Assembly: GCA_947499305.1 (NCBI GenBank)
Contig: CANMNN010000004.1
Coordinates: 62,001 to 126,000, forward strand
DNA: 64,000 nt
Direction of reading: 5' to 3'
Source of the DNA: an uncultured Arenicella sp.
GTDB lineage: Bacteria; Pseudomonadota; Gammaproteobacteria; Arenicellales; Arenicellaceae
Shown: piece by piece, positions 53,461 to 63,489 of the stretch
Layout: each line of letters starts with the position of its first letter
Position numbering within the stretch: the first letter of the stretch is position 1
Made by a program: the position numbers and the translations under genes
The notes under the pieces: generated by a model
The model's database searches: none
Told to the model about the DNA's origin: nothing
Seen by the model: only the letters and a program-made list of their open reading frames with translations

Positions 53461-56400
53461 GTGAACGACAGTTTAAAAAGGAAATTAGCATTCTTCAGGG
53501 ATTGCCTAGAGGCAGAAAGTCGGTCGCAGACTATCTGGAGCTTTCCCACTAGTAAAAGCGAAGCGATAAATAAGGTTGAAACTATTCAGCCTCAGCTTAC
53601 AGTTGCCCGAGATTATTTTGACGATGTCAGCCGCGTTCTTGAGTTCTATACGCGAGAAAAAAACTTACTAGCCAGCGTCTTTTTTGTTGAAGGTCGGCAT
53701 GCTGTGCCTAGCTTTGCTGGATCATCTCGAAAAAAGCAGATCAGTTGCCCGCTATTTATATTCCCTTGTGAATTGCAGAGTAATGATTTGGTTTCTCTGG
53801 ATCTCAGTAATGGGCTGATGAACCCTGCGCTAGAGCAAATTTTTGAGAGCTATGGAGATCACGAATCCAGCTTGAAGGAGGCTGTAAATGAGATATTGGC
53901 GCTGCTTGCTGCAAAGCAGGGCTCGAGTGAGCTGGCAGAGCGCATTCATAGTTTTGGTGAGCAACTAGCACAATTAACACAGGGCGAACTGAGTTTTAGC
54001 AATGATGCCTATTTATCGATAGAGCCCAAACGCGCCAGCGCTCGTGGTAGCTTATATGAACTAGAAAACCTATTACAAAAACGCAGGTTCTCTGCTCCCC
54101 TTAGAGCAATTTTAGGTGAAATGACCGGCTTGTCGCCAAAGCCAAAGTCGTCGTCATTTTGGCATTCAGTATTTAAATGGCGATTTTTTTCTGCCCCCCA
54201 AATTCCATTGCCTGAGGTATTAAGCGAGGCTCAAATTGCGGTATTAGATGCGGCCAATGATTACCCATTGTCGGCGGTATCTGGCCCACCAGGCACGGGC
54301 AAAAGTTTCACTATTGCTTGCATGGCTTTAAAGGAATTTAGCAAAGGAAAATCTGTGCTTGTTGTGTCGCAAAACCAACATGCGGCCGATGTGGTGCGAC
54401 GTAAATTGATTGATCGTATGGGCATTGAGCCGGGCTTGACTGTTTTGGCAAGTGAACAGGGTGTTTCTCGCGAAGCTAAACAACAAATCAAGCGGATGTT
54501 GTCGCGCTCATATCTTAATAATAGAGCACAGCTCAAAAAGCTAACACGTGATGTTTTGCAGTTAATTGATCGTCGTGATGCACTTGAGGCAGATTACTCA
54601 ATGCATATAGGCGGTTTAAATGAAGCTGCTGAGAAAAAATGGAAGAAGGGGTTCTGGAGTTTCGCAAAGTTTAAGCCTGAACATAGCGATAATTTACTAT
54701 TTGAGAAATTCTTAAGTTTAGAGACCTTAGAGCGAGAAATCAGAGAAGCGGTTATCAATTTGTTTCGTTTACGCTATGAAGAAACCGCTAGACAGCTCAG
54801 CCGAAACGGAAAATCAAAGCAATCTCTAAAAGCATTTGCCGACTCCTTGACCGCTCGCAGTGAGCACTATCAAGAGAGGTACTATAGTAAGGTTAATTTT
54901 GACCACGTGTTGAAGGCAGTGCCTCTTTGGTTTTCGTCAGTAGGTAATTTGAATCGTCTATTGCCAATGCAGCGCGAGATGTTTGATTTGCTTATCATTG
55001 ACGAGGCCACGCAGTGCAATATGTCTGTGTGTTTACCGGCCTTGCAACGCGCACGACGTGTGGTAATTGTCGGTGATCAAAAGCAGTTGAAGCATGTTTC
55101 GTTTGTGTCGTACGAATTACAGCAGCGCCTCGCTAAAAAGCATAAGATCGACACCTCATCGATAGATGATGATTTCAGGAATACCAGCGTTCTTGATTAC
55201 GCATTAGCCGCTTGTGAGTTGCCAGAACAAAGCATGTTATTGGATGAACATTTTCGCAGTCATCCGCAAATCATCCAGTTTAGTAATAGTGAGTTTTATC
55301 AAAATTCACTAAAGATCATGACCGAGCGGCCGAATAATCGTCAGCGTTCTATTGATACCGTAGAAGTTAAAGGCACGCGTTTAAATAAAGGTGTAAATAA
55401 GCAAGAAGCCGGAGCAATAATTTCGAAACTAGATCAAATTATTTCCGAGCAGAGACATTTACCTGAGACAGATGTGCATACCATCGGCGTGTTGGCATTT
55501 TTTAGTAAACAAGCCGATTATTTAGAAAAACACGTGTTTGATAAAATCAGCCTACAGGATATGCGGCGCCATAACATTCGAATTGGTAACCCTTTTTCGT
55601 TTCAAGGTGAGGAACGCGACCATATGCTGATTTCGTGCAGCGTCGATAGCACAACTTCAGGCGGAAGTTACACCTACTTAAATCGAGATGATGTGTTTAA
55701 TGTTGCGATAACTCGCGCTCGTGATTTTCAAACACTGTTTGTTAGCTGTAAGCCTGAGGAGTTGCGGTCCGGCTCGAAACTTGCTGACTATTTGAAGTAT
55801 GTAGAACAGTATTCGGCACAATCCCAAAGTGGTGAGAGCATAGCTCATGATGCCTTTCAGGCTGAGATATGCGACTGGCTCAGCAAACGTGGCGTTGAGT
55901 CTTTTAAAAACTACCGAGTTGCGGGAATCAATATTGATATTATGGCGATTTATCATGGTCATGCTGTTGCTATTGATTTAATCGGTTTCGAGGGCGCGCT
56001 ATCTGGCTCTTTGCCTTTAAATCAATTCAGGCTTTTACAGCGTGCAGGTTTAGAATCGTTTTTGATGCCATATCGCGAGTGGCGCGAACAGAAAGAGGCG
56101 GTTTTGCAAGCCTTGATGTTAAGGCTTGGTGCTTACCATAAAACAGATCAAGCTACTTTGGCAGTAGAAAAGTATCCTGAAGCACTGGAGAATGCGTTTC
56201 GAGCCATCGCTGACGGGCTCTCGATCAATCAACTTAATGCTCGTTTTTTGCGTAATGAAGAAGTCATGGCCTCTGAGCAGTTAGCGACGTTGATTGAACG
56301 GTATGATCGATTTGATTCTCTATTAAGAGCTAACTTTTTACCGCAAGAGTTGACCTATAAGCGCTATCTAAATGCAATGCACGAAGTGTTGAAGGTTTGC

Positions 56401-56769
56401 ATGCAAAATCTACAGCAGGCCTCTATCGCGGCTGAGCTCGCAACCAGCATGTTCGAACAGCAAAAGAACTTAATCGGCAGTGCTGCCTTACTTGAAAGCG
56501 ATACTGATAACATTCGCAGCGTCACTGGTGAGTTTGATGATGTTATTGCAGCGCGTATGAGTATGGTTGATGAGCAGCGTATGAAGTTTAAAGCGTTGAT
56601 CGCTAAGAATGAGCATGCTCTCTTGCAAATAGATAAAACTCTGATTATGTTGGCAAATGTAAGTGATGCTGAGTCTGATCAAGATATAGACCCGATCAGT
56701 GCTTTACAGGAACTGACAGCGAGGCTTGAGCTGTATCGCGGCGCGACAATCGATAGTAACACTAATTAA
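53461..56769 (+). CDS. Superfamily 1 helicase with a degenerate nuclease-fold-like region and a coiled-coil tail
   Basis: 1102 residues. The helicase core has Walker A GPPGTGKS at about 275-282, Walker B LIIDEAT at about 511-517, GDQKQLKH at about 537, HFRSHPQII at about 597, FSFQGEERD near 714 and VAITRARD near 748, as in Upf1-like SF1 enzymes. About 220 residues lie between motifs I and II, including a basic helical insertion. After the helicase, residues about 800-900 (VESFKNYRVAGINIDIMAI, then HAVAIDLIGFEG) resemble PD-(D/E)XK endonuclease folds, but the E-x-K signature reads AIDLI and is probably inactive. The last 200 residues look helical and coiled-coil like. The start is GTG 53461; the ATG at 53459 is out of frame. 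It is followed after 18 bases by a TelA-family gene. Confidence 0.85.
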   Translation: MNDSLKRKLAFFRDCLEAESRSQTIWSFPTSKSEAINKVETIQPQLTVARDYFDDVSRVLEFYTREKNLLASVFFVEGRHAVPSFAGSSRKKQISCPLFIFPCELQSNDLVSLDLSNGLMNPALEQIFESYGDHESSLKEAVNEILALLAAKQGSSELAERIHSFGEQLAQLTQGELSFSNDAYLSIEPKRASARGSLYELENLLQKRRFSAPLRAILGEMTGLSPKPKSSSFWHSVFKWRFFSAPQIPLPEVLSEAQIAVLDAANDYPLSAVSGPPGTGKSFTIACMALKEFSKGKSVLVVSQNQHAADVVRRKLIDRMGIEPGLTVLASEQGVSREAKQQIKRMLSRSYLNNRAQLKKLTRDVLQLIDRRDALEADYSMHIGGLNEAAEKKWKKGFWSFAKFKPEHSDNLLFEKFLSLETLEREIREAVINLFRLRYEETARQLSRNGKSKQSLKAFADSLTARSEHYQERYYSKVNFDHVLKAVPLWFSSVGNLNRLLPMQREMFDLLIIDEATQCNMSVCLPALQRARRVVIVGDQKQLKHVSFVSYELQQRLAKKHKIDTSSIDDDFRNTSVLDYALAACELPEQSMLLDEHFRSHPQIIQFSNSEFYQNSLKIMTERPNNRQRSIDTVEVKGTRLNKGVNKQEAGAIISKLDQIISEQRHLPETDVHTIGVLAFFSKQADYLEKHVFDKISLQDMRRHNIRIGNPFSFQGEERDHMLISCSVDSTTSGGSYTYLNRDDVFNVAITRARDFQTLFVSCKPEELRSGSKLADYLKYVEQYSAQSQSGESIAHDAFQAEICDWLSKRGVESFKNYRVAGINIDIMAIYHGHAVAIDLIGFEGALSGSLPLNQFRLLQRAGLESFLMPYREWREQKEAVLQALMLRLGAYHKTDQATLAVEKYPEALENAFRAIADGLSINQLNARFLRNEEVMASEQLATLIERYDRFDSLLRANFLPQELTYKRYLNAMHEVLKVCMQNLQQASIAAELATSMFEQQKNLIGSAALLESDTDNIRSVTGEFDDVIAARMSMVDEQRMKFKALIAKNEHALLQIDKTLIMLANVSDAESDQDIDPISALQELTARLELYRGATIDSNTN

Positions 56770-56787
56770 ACTTTACGAGTCGGAAGA

Positions 56788-57966
56788 ATGGACACAAAAT
56801 TAGATCAACAGCAGGACTTAAATTTATTTACCTTGGAGCAAGCGGAAAAGCAGTTGCCGGCGATCGATGTCGCGAGTCAAGGTTCTGAAAAGTACACACA
56901 GCAAGCTGATGCTCTTATTGATGACTTGTTTTCCAAGACGGTCAGCGACCTTGAGGCACAGCAATCGTTTGCTCGAGAGGTACAAGACCTTGGTGGATCA
57001 GTTCAGCGTCGTTTGGTGCACAAAAGCAATTTGTTACGTGAACCCATGGGCGCGCTAATGAACGACCTTCAAGATGGAGGGTCGATCGCTCAAGATATGA
57101 TTAATCTGCAACATCAGATTAGCCAAATTGACCCCAACCGGTTTAATTTTACAATGAGTGGCTTTCGCCGCTTGTTATCGAAAATCCCAGGCGTTGGCAC
57201 AGTGCTGGCCAATTGGATGGTGCGTTTCGAGAGCGTGCAAGCGGTTATTAACGACATTGTCGAATCGTTGAAAGTAGGGCGTAAACGCCTCGATCGAGAC
57301 AACATTACTTTGCAAAGCGATAAAAAAGAGATGTTTAGCTTGTCGCAACAGTTGCAAGAATACGTTGTCTACGGACAGGTAGTCGATAAGCAGTTAAGTG
57401 CGCGCATTGAGACTGATATCAGCGATGAAAAACATAAAGAATTCCTTTTAAAAGAAGTTCTGTTTCCATTGCGACAACGGATTCTCGACCTGCAGCAACA
57501 GCAGGCGGTAAATCAGCATGGCATTGTTACAGCTGAAGCGATTATTCAAAATAACAAAGAGCTCATGCGAGGAGTCGATCGCTCTTTGAATGTCACGGTA
57601 GTCGCTTTTCAAACCGCTAGTGCATTGTCATTAGCACTAGAGCATCAAAAGAAGGTTCTTAGCAGCGTGCAAGCTATCAACGAGACGACCAATGATTTAC
57701 TGCTCAGAACCTCTGAAAAACTTAAAGATCAGGGCGCCCAGATTCAGCAACAATCGGCCTCGGCAAGTATTGACACTCGAGTGCTCCAGGAGTCGTTCAA
57801 GAATGTTCAAGATGCGCTTGAGCAAGTGAATACGTTTCGCGTGAAAGCGTTGCCTCAAATGGCTGGTAGCATTGAGAAAATGAATGAGATAAACGCCGAG
57901 ATGGGCGAGGTTGTAGACGAAATGCAGCAAGCGAACGAGATTTCTAACCGCTTCAATTTAACGTAA
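56788..57966 (+). CDS. TelA/KlaA-family protein (toxic anion resistance family)
   Basis: 392 residues, almost entirely helical. The family text is clear: LLREPMGALMNDLQDGG, then DPNRFNFTMSGFRRLLSKIPGVGTVLANW, then LDRDNITLQSDKKEM and TAEAIIQNNKELMRGVDRSLNVTV, typical of TelA (tellurite-resistance-associated) proteins, whose biochemical role remains unclear. GGAAG lies two bases before ATG 56788. It lies 18 bases after the helicase gene, so the two are probably one operon. TelA proteins more often sit with ter or other genes; the partner here is different. Confidence 0.9.
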   Translation: MDTKLDQQQDLNLFTLEQAEKQLPAIDVASQGSEKYTQQADALIDDLFSKTVSDLEAQQSFAREVQDLGGSVQRRLVHKSNLLREPMGALMNDLQDGGSIAQDMINLQHQISQIDPNRFNFTMSGFRRLLSKIPGVGTVLANWMVRFESVQAVINDIVESLKVGRKRLDRDNITLQSDKKEMFSLSQQLQEYVVYGQVVDKQLSARIETDISDEKHKEFLLKEVLFPLRQRILDLQQQQAVNQHGIVTAEAIIQNNKELMRGVDRSLNVTVVAFQTASALSLALEHQKKVLSSVQAINETTNDLLLRTSEKLKDQGAQIQQQSASASIDTRVLQESFKNVQDALEQVNTFRVKALPQMAGSIEKMNEINAEMGEVVDEMQQANEISNRFNLT

Positions 57967-58025
57967 GATTCAACTCAGGGCGATTAGCCAATACGATACT
58001 CTAAACTAGCGACAGAACCGAAATT

Positions 58026-58250
58026 ATGGCATTCGAACTACATCATTCTTCGATTAAAGCTTATCTGGTGCCAAATCAAATGGACGTCACGATTAAGCTT
58101 CGTGGCGAGGCTGAGTCTCTAGTTGCTTGGAGATATCATGGTTTTGACGATGAGAAGCGCTTTATTCTGGTTAGCCTTGATGGGCGAATGCGTTGGATTC
58201 CAATTCAGTCGATTTCTTATATTGAGCAGCTTGGTACAGGCGAATCTTGA
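58026..58250 (+). CDS. Small protein of unknown function, third gene of the helicase/TelA cassette
   Basis: 74 residues, beta-rich by look (YLVPNQMDVTIKLRGEAE, then FILVSLDGRMRWIPIQSIS), acidic and soluble, with no signal peptide. I recognise no family. It lies 59 bases after the TelA gene on the same strand and ends before the PEP-synthase terminator. Its small size and position suggest a companion of the two larger proteins, but that is inference. Confidence 0.6.
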   Translation: MAFELHHSSIKAYLVPNQMDVTIKLRGEAESLVAWRYHGFDDEKRFILVSLDGRMRWIPIQSISYIEQLGTGES

Positions 58251-58255
58251 ATCAC

Positions 58256-58295
58256 AAAAAAGCCCGCCTTACCGTTATTATTGGTGAGGCGGGCT
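58256..58295 (-). terminator. Terminator of ppsA, possibly shared with the helicase cassette
   Basis: A stem of 9 perfect base pairs (AGCCCGCCT at 58261-58269 with 58287-58295), extended by a G-U, an A-T and two G-C pairs, with a nine-base loop. On the minus strand it ends in a T run (A5 at 58256-58260 on plus), so it ends the ppsA transcript, whose stop is 62 bases upstream. On the plus strand the T run is weak (TTCGATCTTTT). Confidence 0.88.
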
Positions 58296-58357
58296 TCGAT
58301 CTTTTAGAGCAGAAGCCTCTTTAACACATTATCAAGAGGCTCTAATCCAGAGCTAGC

Positions 58358-60739
58358 TTAGCTATTCAGTTTTGATAAACGTTCCCAAGTATCAATAACC
58401 GAGTCTGGATTCAGTGATACGGAGTCGATACCTTGGTCGAATAACCATTCGGCCAATTCTGGGTGATCACTTGGGCCTTGACCGCAAATACCAATGTACT
58501 TGCCAGCTTTGTTACACGCGGCAATCGCCATCGACAACATTTTCTTAACCGCTGGATTACGTTCATCAAACAAGTGGGAAACGATGCCTGAGTCTCGGTC
58601 CAAACCTAGGGTTAGCTGGGTCATGTCGTTTGAGCCAATCGAGAAACCGTCAAAGTATTCTAAGAACTCTTCGGCTAGAAGCGCGTTTGCTGGTAGCTCA
58701 CACATCATGATCACTTTGAGGCCATTTTCACCACGCTTTAAACCGTTCTTCTCAAGTAATTCAATTACTTGAGCCGCTTCGTCCGTGGTTCTAACAAATG
58801 GAATCATGATCTCGATGTTGGTCAAGCCCATTACATCGCGAACGTATTTGACCGCTTTACATTCTAGTTCAAAGCAATCCTGCATGCTTGGTGCGATGTA
58901 ACGCGATGCACCACGAAAACCAAGCATTGGATTTTCTTCGTCTGGCTCATAGTCGTGACCGCCAACCATGTGCGCGTATTCGTTTGATTTGAAATCAGAT
59001 AAACGAACGATCACGCGTTTGGGGCTGAAGGCGCTGCCTAAAGTGGCGATGCCCTCTGAAAGCTTTTTAACGAAAAAATCTGTTGGTGAGTCATATCCAG
59101 CTTTGTATTCATCGATGATGGCTTTTACGTCTGGCGATTGCTGATCGTATTCGATCAAGGCTTTTGGATGTACTCCGATCATGCGATTGATGATGAACTC
59201 TAGGCGTGCAAGACCAATGCCTTCGTGTGGCAACTGGGCGAAGCCAAAGGCGCGATCAGGGTTGCCAACATTTTGCATAATTTTGAAGGGAATCTCAGGC
59301 ATTTCATCGAGCTGAGTAACCTGTTTTTCAAAATCGAGTTCACCGGCGTAGATGTAACCCGTATCGCCTTCAGCGCAAGACACTGTAACCGCTTCGCCAT
59401 CGCTGAGTTTCTCGGTAGCATCACCACAACCAACAATTGCCGCTACGCCTAGCTCACGTGCAATGATCGCCGCGTGGCATGTACGTCCACCGCGGTTAGT
59501 TACAATTGCGGCTGCGCGCTTCATCACTGGCTCCCAATCTGGGTCAGTCATGTCAGTTACCAAGATATCGCCTTCTTGCACAATATCCATCTCATCAATG
59601 CTTAGTACTTTACGCACTTTGCCTGATGCAATGCGTTGACCGATTGCACGACCTTCGGCACGAACCTCACCCGTTTGATTTAGCTGATAGCTAATTCGAA
59701 CATTGGCGTCGGCTTGGCTAGCGACTGTTTCTGGGCGGGCTTGAACAATGTAAAGCTGTTGGTCGTCGCCATCTTTGGCCCACTCAATGTCCATTGGTCG
59801 GCCGTAGTGCTTTTCAATGATAAGTGCTTGCTTAGCCAGCGACTCAACATCGGCATCGCTGATTGAAAACTGTTGGCGTTCGGCCATATCAACATCAACG
59901 GTGTCAACCGATCGGCCGGCAGTCGTCTCATTTGAGTAGACCATTTTGATCAACTTGCTACCCAATGTACGACGTACCACGGCAGGGCGGCCGGCGCTTA
60001 AAGTTGGTTTGTGTACATAGAATTCATCAGGATTAACTGAGCCCTGAACGACGGTCTCACCTAGGCCGTATGATGACGTAACAAATACTACGTCGTCGAA
60101 ACCAGATTCGGTATCAAGTGTGAACATCACTCCCGCTGACCCGGTTTCACTGCGAACCATACGCTGAATACCTGCCGACAATGCCACATTTTCGTGAGCA
60201 TAGCCTTGGTGCACGCGGTAAGAAATTGCACGGTCGTTAAACAGCGAAGCGAACACTTCGTGCACGGCATGCTTAACCGCTTCTAAACCTTCGATGTTTA
60301 AGAAAGTTTCTTGCTGGCCGGCAAATGAAGCGTCAGGTAAATCTTCAGCCGTTGCCGACGAGCGAACCGCCACTTTTAAGCTTTGGTTGCCATCTTGCAT
60401 TGCCGTAAACGCTGCTTCTAAGCTGGCGTCGAACGCTGCTGGAAAAGGCGTTTCGATGATCCATTGTCGGATATCCGCACCAGCTGATGTTAGGTCTGCG
60501 ATATTATCTACATCTAGCGCATCAAGGCGTGCGTTAATGCGTTTATCTAATCCACCGGTGGCTAGAAACTCGCGATAGGCGTCTGCCGTAGTCGCAAAGC
60601 CGTTAGGTACTGAAACGCCTAAGGCGGTTAAATTGCCAATCATTTCGCCCAATGAAGCGTTCTTACCACCGACTCTCTCAACGTCGTTTATGGTAAGCTG
60701 ATCGAACTCAAGAATGTACTGCTGGTTAACCGTAGTCAA
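58358..60739 (-). CDS. ppsA: Phosphoenolpyruvate synthase
   Basis: Makes PEP from pyruvate and ATP for gluconeogenesis. 793 residues, as in E. coli (792). The N-terminal ATP-grasp domain begins [19 protein letters not shown] and has [24 protein letters not shown]. The swivelling domain has the phosphohistidine motif [17 protein letters not shown]. The C-terminal PEP/pyruvate-binding barrel has [20 protein letters not shown] and [16 protein letters not shown]. It is divergent from ppsR, which controls the enzyme post-translationally. Start ATG 60739. Confidence 0.98.
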   Translation of the reverse strand: MTTVNQQYILEFDQLTINDVERVGGKNASLGEMIGNLTALGVSVPNGFATTADAYREFLATGGLDKRINARLDALDVDNIADLTSAGADIRQWIIETPFPAAFDASLEAAFTAMQDGNQSLKVAVRSSATAEDLPDASFAGQQETFLNIEGLEAVKHAVHEVFASLFNDRAISYRVHQGYAHENVALSAGIQRMVRSETGSAGVMFTLDTESGFDDVVFVTSSYGLGETVVQGSVNPDEFYVHKPTLSAGRPAVVRRTLGSKLIKMVYSNETTAGRSVDTVDVDMAERQQFSISDADVESLAKQALIIEKHYGRPMDIEWAKDGDDQQLYIVQARPETVASQADANVRISYQLNQTGEVRAEGRAIGQRIASGKVRKVLSIDEMDIVQEGDILVTDMTDPDWEPVMKRAAAIVTNRGGRTCHAAIIARELGVAAIVGCGDATEKLSDGEAVTVSCAEGDTGYIYAGELDFEKQVTQLDEMPEIPFKIMQNVGNPDRAFGFAQLPHEGIGLARLEFIINRMIGVHPKALIEYDQQSPDVKAIIDEYKAGYDSPTDFFVKKLSEGIATLGSAFSPKRVIVRLSDFKSNEYAHMVGGHDYEPDEENPMLGFRGASRYIAPSMQDCFELECKAVKYVRDVMGLTNIEIMIPFVRTTDEAAQVIELLEKNGLKRGENGLKVIMMCELPANALLAEEFLEYFDGFSIGSNDMTQLTLGLDRDSGIVSHLFDERNPAVKKMLSMAIAACNKAGKYIGICGQGPSDHPELAEWLFDQGIDSVSLNPDSVIDTWERLSKLNS

Positions 60740-60873
60740 AACTTAATCCTCTCTCGTGGATTACTTATTCGTGGAGCTGAAGTTTAACATGAGCGAGCGT
60801 TCTCAAAAGCTATAGCTGGTATTTCTAGTAACTATTTTGAGTCTTTCTATCAATATTTGACACAAATTTGCCG

Positions 60874-61713
60874 ATGAAACGTAAAGTATTCTTTCTCTCC
60901 GATAGTACCGGTATGACCGCTGAAAACCTTGGTCGTAGTCTGCTCGCGCAGTTCCCTGATATTCAGTTCGAGAGTGTCACCAAGCCCTTTGTCGATACGC
61001 CTGAAAAAGCTCAGAGAATTGCCAATGAAATCAACCAAGAAGCGCAAACGTCGGCTCAACGACCCATCGTCATTGACACTATATTAAACACCGAAGCGAG
61101 TGACCTTCTACGTAGTGCCGAATGTTTTTACATCGACATTTTCTCAACATTTTTATCGCCCTTAGAAAACGAGTTAGGGGTGAGATCGTCGCATACTGTA
61201 GGCCACCCTGCGATTTTCAAAGAAGACAGTCGGGCAGTTGATCAAAATTATATGCAACGAATTGATGCGGTGCATTTCGCGCTCGCTAACGATGATGGGA
61301 TGCATTTGCACCGCTATAACGATGCTGACATTATTTTGGTTGGAGTCTCACGAACCGGTAAAACCCCGTCAAGCGTCTATTTGGGCATGCAATATGGTAT
61401 CAAAGCCGCGAATTACCCCTTAATACCTGATGATCTAGAGCTGAATAAAATTCCTGCGGCTTTGAGCGACCATACTAAGAAGTTATTTGGTTTGACCATT
61501 CGTCCTGGGCGCTTGGCTGAGATTCGAAATGAGCGTAAGCCAAATAGTCAATATGCCGCATTGAGAACCTGTGTCGATGAGGTGCGCCAAGCCGAAGCCT
61601 TGTATCGTCAATACCGAATTCCCTATATTGATACCACTCAGTTATCAGTAGAGGAAATTGCTGCACGCATGCTGCAACGCGCAGGTATCGAACGCCGAGT
61701 TGCTAGCCTTTAG
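60874..61713 (+). CDS. ppsR: PEP synthase regulatory protein (kinase/pyrophosphorylase)
   Basis: A DUF299 protein of 279 residues that phosphorylates and dephosphorylates PpsA, using ADP and phosphate. The N-terminal RKVFFLSDSTGMTAENLG and the nucleotide loop GVSRTGKTPSS are the family marks. The adjacent divergent ppsA fits the known pairing. ATG 60874 is taken as start; the upstream TTG at 60868 is open but unlikely. Confidence 0.96.
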   Translation: MKRKVFFLSDSTGMTAENLGRSLLAQFPDIQFESVTKPFVDTPEKAQRIANEINQEAQTSAQRPIVIDTILNTEASDLLRSAECFYIDIFSTFLSPLENELGVRSSHTVGHPAIFKEDSRAVDQNYMQRIDAVHFALANDDGMHLHRYNDADIILVGVSRTGKTPSSVYLGMQYGIKAANYPLIPDDLELNKIPAALSDHTKKLFGLTIRPGRLAEIRNERKPNSQYAALRTCVDEVRQAEALYRQYRIPYIDTTQLSVEEIAARMLQRAGIERRVASL

Positions 61714-61749
61714 CTGACGTAGATAAACAGTGCACTAGGTCGTTATTAT

Positions 61750-62208
61750 ATGGATGATCAAAAATGGATGGCTCGCGCGATAGAACTTGCCCATTCCGCC
61801 GCCGAGGTTGGTGAAGTGCCGGTTGGTGCTGTGATTGTAGATAATGCGGGTGAATTGCTAGCAGAGGCTCACAATTCGCCCATTTCATCAAATGATGCGA
61901 CCGCGCATGCAGAGGTGTTAGCGATACGGGCAGCCTGCGCGCGCGCTGAAAACTACCGCCTACCCAATGCCACGTTGTACGTAACGCTAGAGCCCTGCTC
62001 GATGTGCGCGGGAGCCTTAGTGCATTCGAGGGTAGGGCGAGTTGTTATTGCAGCAAAAGAACCCAGAGCTGGCGCGGCTGGATCTGTGATGAACATACTA
62101 CAGCACGACCAGCTGAATCATCGTTGTGATGTTGAGTTCGGCTTGATGGCCGATGAGAGCGCTGCATTGCTTAAAGCTTTCTTTAAAGCCCGACGCAAAA
62201 AATCATAG
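61750..62208 (+). CDS. tadA: tRNA-specific adenosine deaminase
   Basis: Deaminates A34 to inosine in the anticodon of tRNA-Arg(ACG). A 152-residue cytidine/deoxycytidylate deaminase fold with the zinc site HAE (TAHAEVLAIRAA) and PCSMC (LEPCSMCAGAL), and the N-terminal AIELAHSAAEVGEVPVGAVI. KEPRAGAAGSVMNIL is the C-terminal family block. It starts 36 bases after ppsR and may be co-transcribed. Confidence 0.96.
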   Translation: MDDQKWMARAIELAHSAAEVGEVPVGAVIVDNAGELLAEAHNSPISSNDATAHAEVLAIRAACARAENYRLPNATLYVTLEPCSMCAGALVHSRVGRVVIAAKEPRAGAAGSVMNILQHDQLNHRCDVEFGLMADESAALLKAFFKARRKKS

Positions 62209-62284
62209 AATTCGATTAACTTTAGCGATAAAGGCGTTAGTAATATTGGTGAGGACGATTCGCTTGAATGATTGCCCACATGAG

Positions 62285-62698
62285 TCAGAAACCATTTCTG
62301 ATTTTTTCCGCAATTGCTTCTAAGCTATCGTTATCGGCGTTTATTTGCGCATGTGCTTTTGCCGTTAGGTAGCTGCCGGGGAGTATATGAAAGTGAATAT
62401 GCGGGACAGTTTGTCCTGCTTGCTCACCGTTCAATTGGAATAAGGTAATTCCATCAGCATCGAGGCCTTTCTTAACAGCAGCGGCTACCAGTTTTACCTT
62501 TGTGATTAGATTAGCTGCGCCTTCATCAGACAAGTCATGAATGGTTACTGCGGCCTCTTTAGGTATCACTAAAGTATGACCATCGGCTTGCGGCATGATG
62601 TCCATAAACGCTAAAGTGTGCTCATCTTCGTAGACTTTGATACATGGAATTTCGTTGCGAAGGATTTTGGCGAAAATATTATTGTTGTCGTAAGTCAT
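62285..62698 (-). CDS. HIT-family protein (nucleotide hydrolase/transferase)
   Basis: 137 residues. The histidine-triad motif HIHFHILPG is present, with the N-terminal IFAKILRNEIPCIKVYEDE and DIMPQADGHTLVIPKEA typical of the family. Members act on purine nucleotides, such as adenosine phosphoramidates. The gene converges with tadA (76 bases apart) and is divergent from the flavin reductase gene. Confidence 0.93.
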   Translation of the reverse strand: MTYDNNNIFAKILRNEIPCIKVYEDEHTLAFMDIMPQADGHTLVIPKEAAVTIHDLSDEGAANLITKVKLVAAAVKKGLDADGITLFQLNGEQAGQTVPHIHFHILPGSYLTAKAHAQINADNDSLEAIAEKIRNGF

Positions 62699-62832
62699 TT
62701 ATCTTTCTAAAAAATTGCAAAATAGGGCGAAAACAACCATAGCTAAACACTGCCCGTGTTTCAATCGTCGTATAAAAAGTTGATAATAGTGCGTATAGCT
62801 TTCAAGTCGTAAGACAAATACAAGAACTTATA

Positions 62833-63324
62833 ATGACTCAAGTAAAACAACATCGCTCACTGCGAGATGCGTTTGGCCAATTTGCCACAGGCGTTACGGT
62901 GGTAACCACTCGCGACGCAGATAATCAACCGATTGGAATTACCGCCAATAGTTTTGCTTCGGTTTCGTTAGAGCCTCCTTTGGTTTCTTGGTGTGTTGAT
63001 AAATCGTCCACACGATATAAAGAGTTCGTTGACGCTGAGTTTTTCACGATAAGTGTACTCACGGCCGAGCAACGAGACGTGTCTAATCTATTCGCAATGC
63101 GCAGTTGGGATGAAACGGTATTCGATGATGCCGATTGGTTTGAAGGTATGAACGGGGTACCTCAAATTGAGGGCGTAAGTGCTCGTTTTCATTGTAAAAC
63201 TGCGCATTTGTATGAAGGCGGCGATCACATCATTATTGTCGGTTCAGTACTTGATTACGAATCAGATGCGAGCGAGGCCTTAGTGTTCTTTCAAGGCAAC
63301 TATCGAAGCATGACTCAGAAGTAA
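62833..63324 (+). CDS. Flavin reductase-like domain protein
   Basis: A 163-residue FMN-binding split-barrel protein (LRDAFGQFATGVTVVTT, then IGITANSFASVSLEPPLVSW). These enzymes reduce FMN with NAD(P)H, often for a partner monooxygenase, but no partner gene is adjacent. The GDHIIIVGSVLDYE segment is typical. Start ATG 62833. Confidence 0.9.
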   Translation: MTQVKQHRSLRDAFGQFATGVTVVTTRDADNQPIGITANSFASVSLEPPLVSWCVDKSSTRYKEFVDAEFFTISVLTAEQRDVSNLFAMRSWDETVFDDADWFEGMNGVPQIEGVSARFHCKTAHLYEGGDHIIIVGSVLDYESDASEALVFFQGNYRSMTQK

Positions 63325-63489
63325 ATCTAGGCGAGTCTTTCTGGATAGTGAGCTTTAGCCGAAGCTCTTTGGGTAACAATGGCTTGCCCGTTTTAACTGA
63401 GAATAGCCTTTGCATATACTATATGGCGGTGTCGCTGCTTTGCTTTCGGGCATTTTATCGCCCTAATAAATACTTTAATCGCTTGAAAC

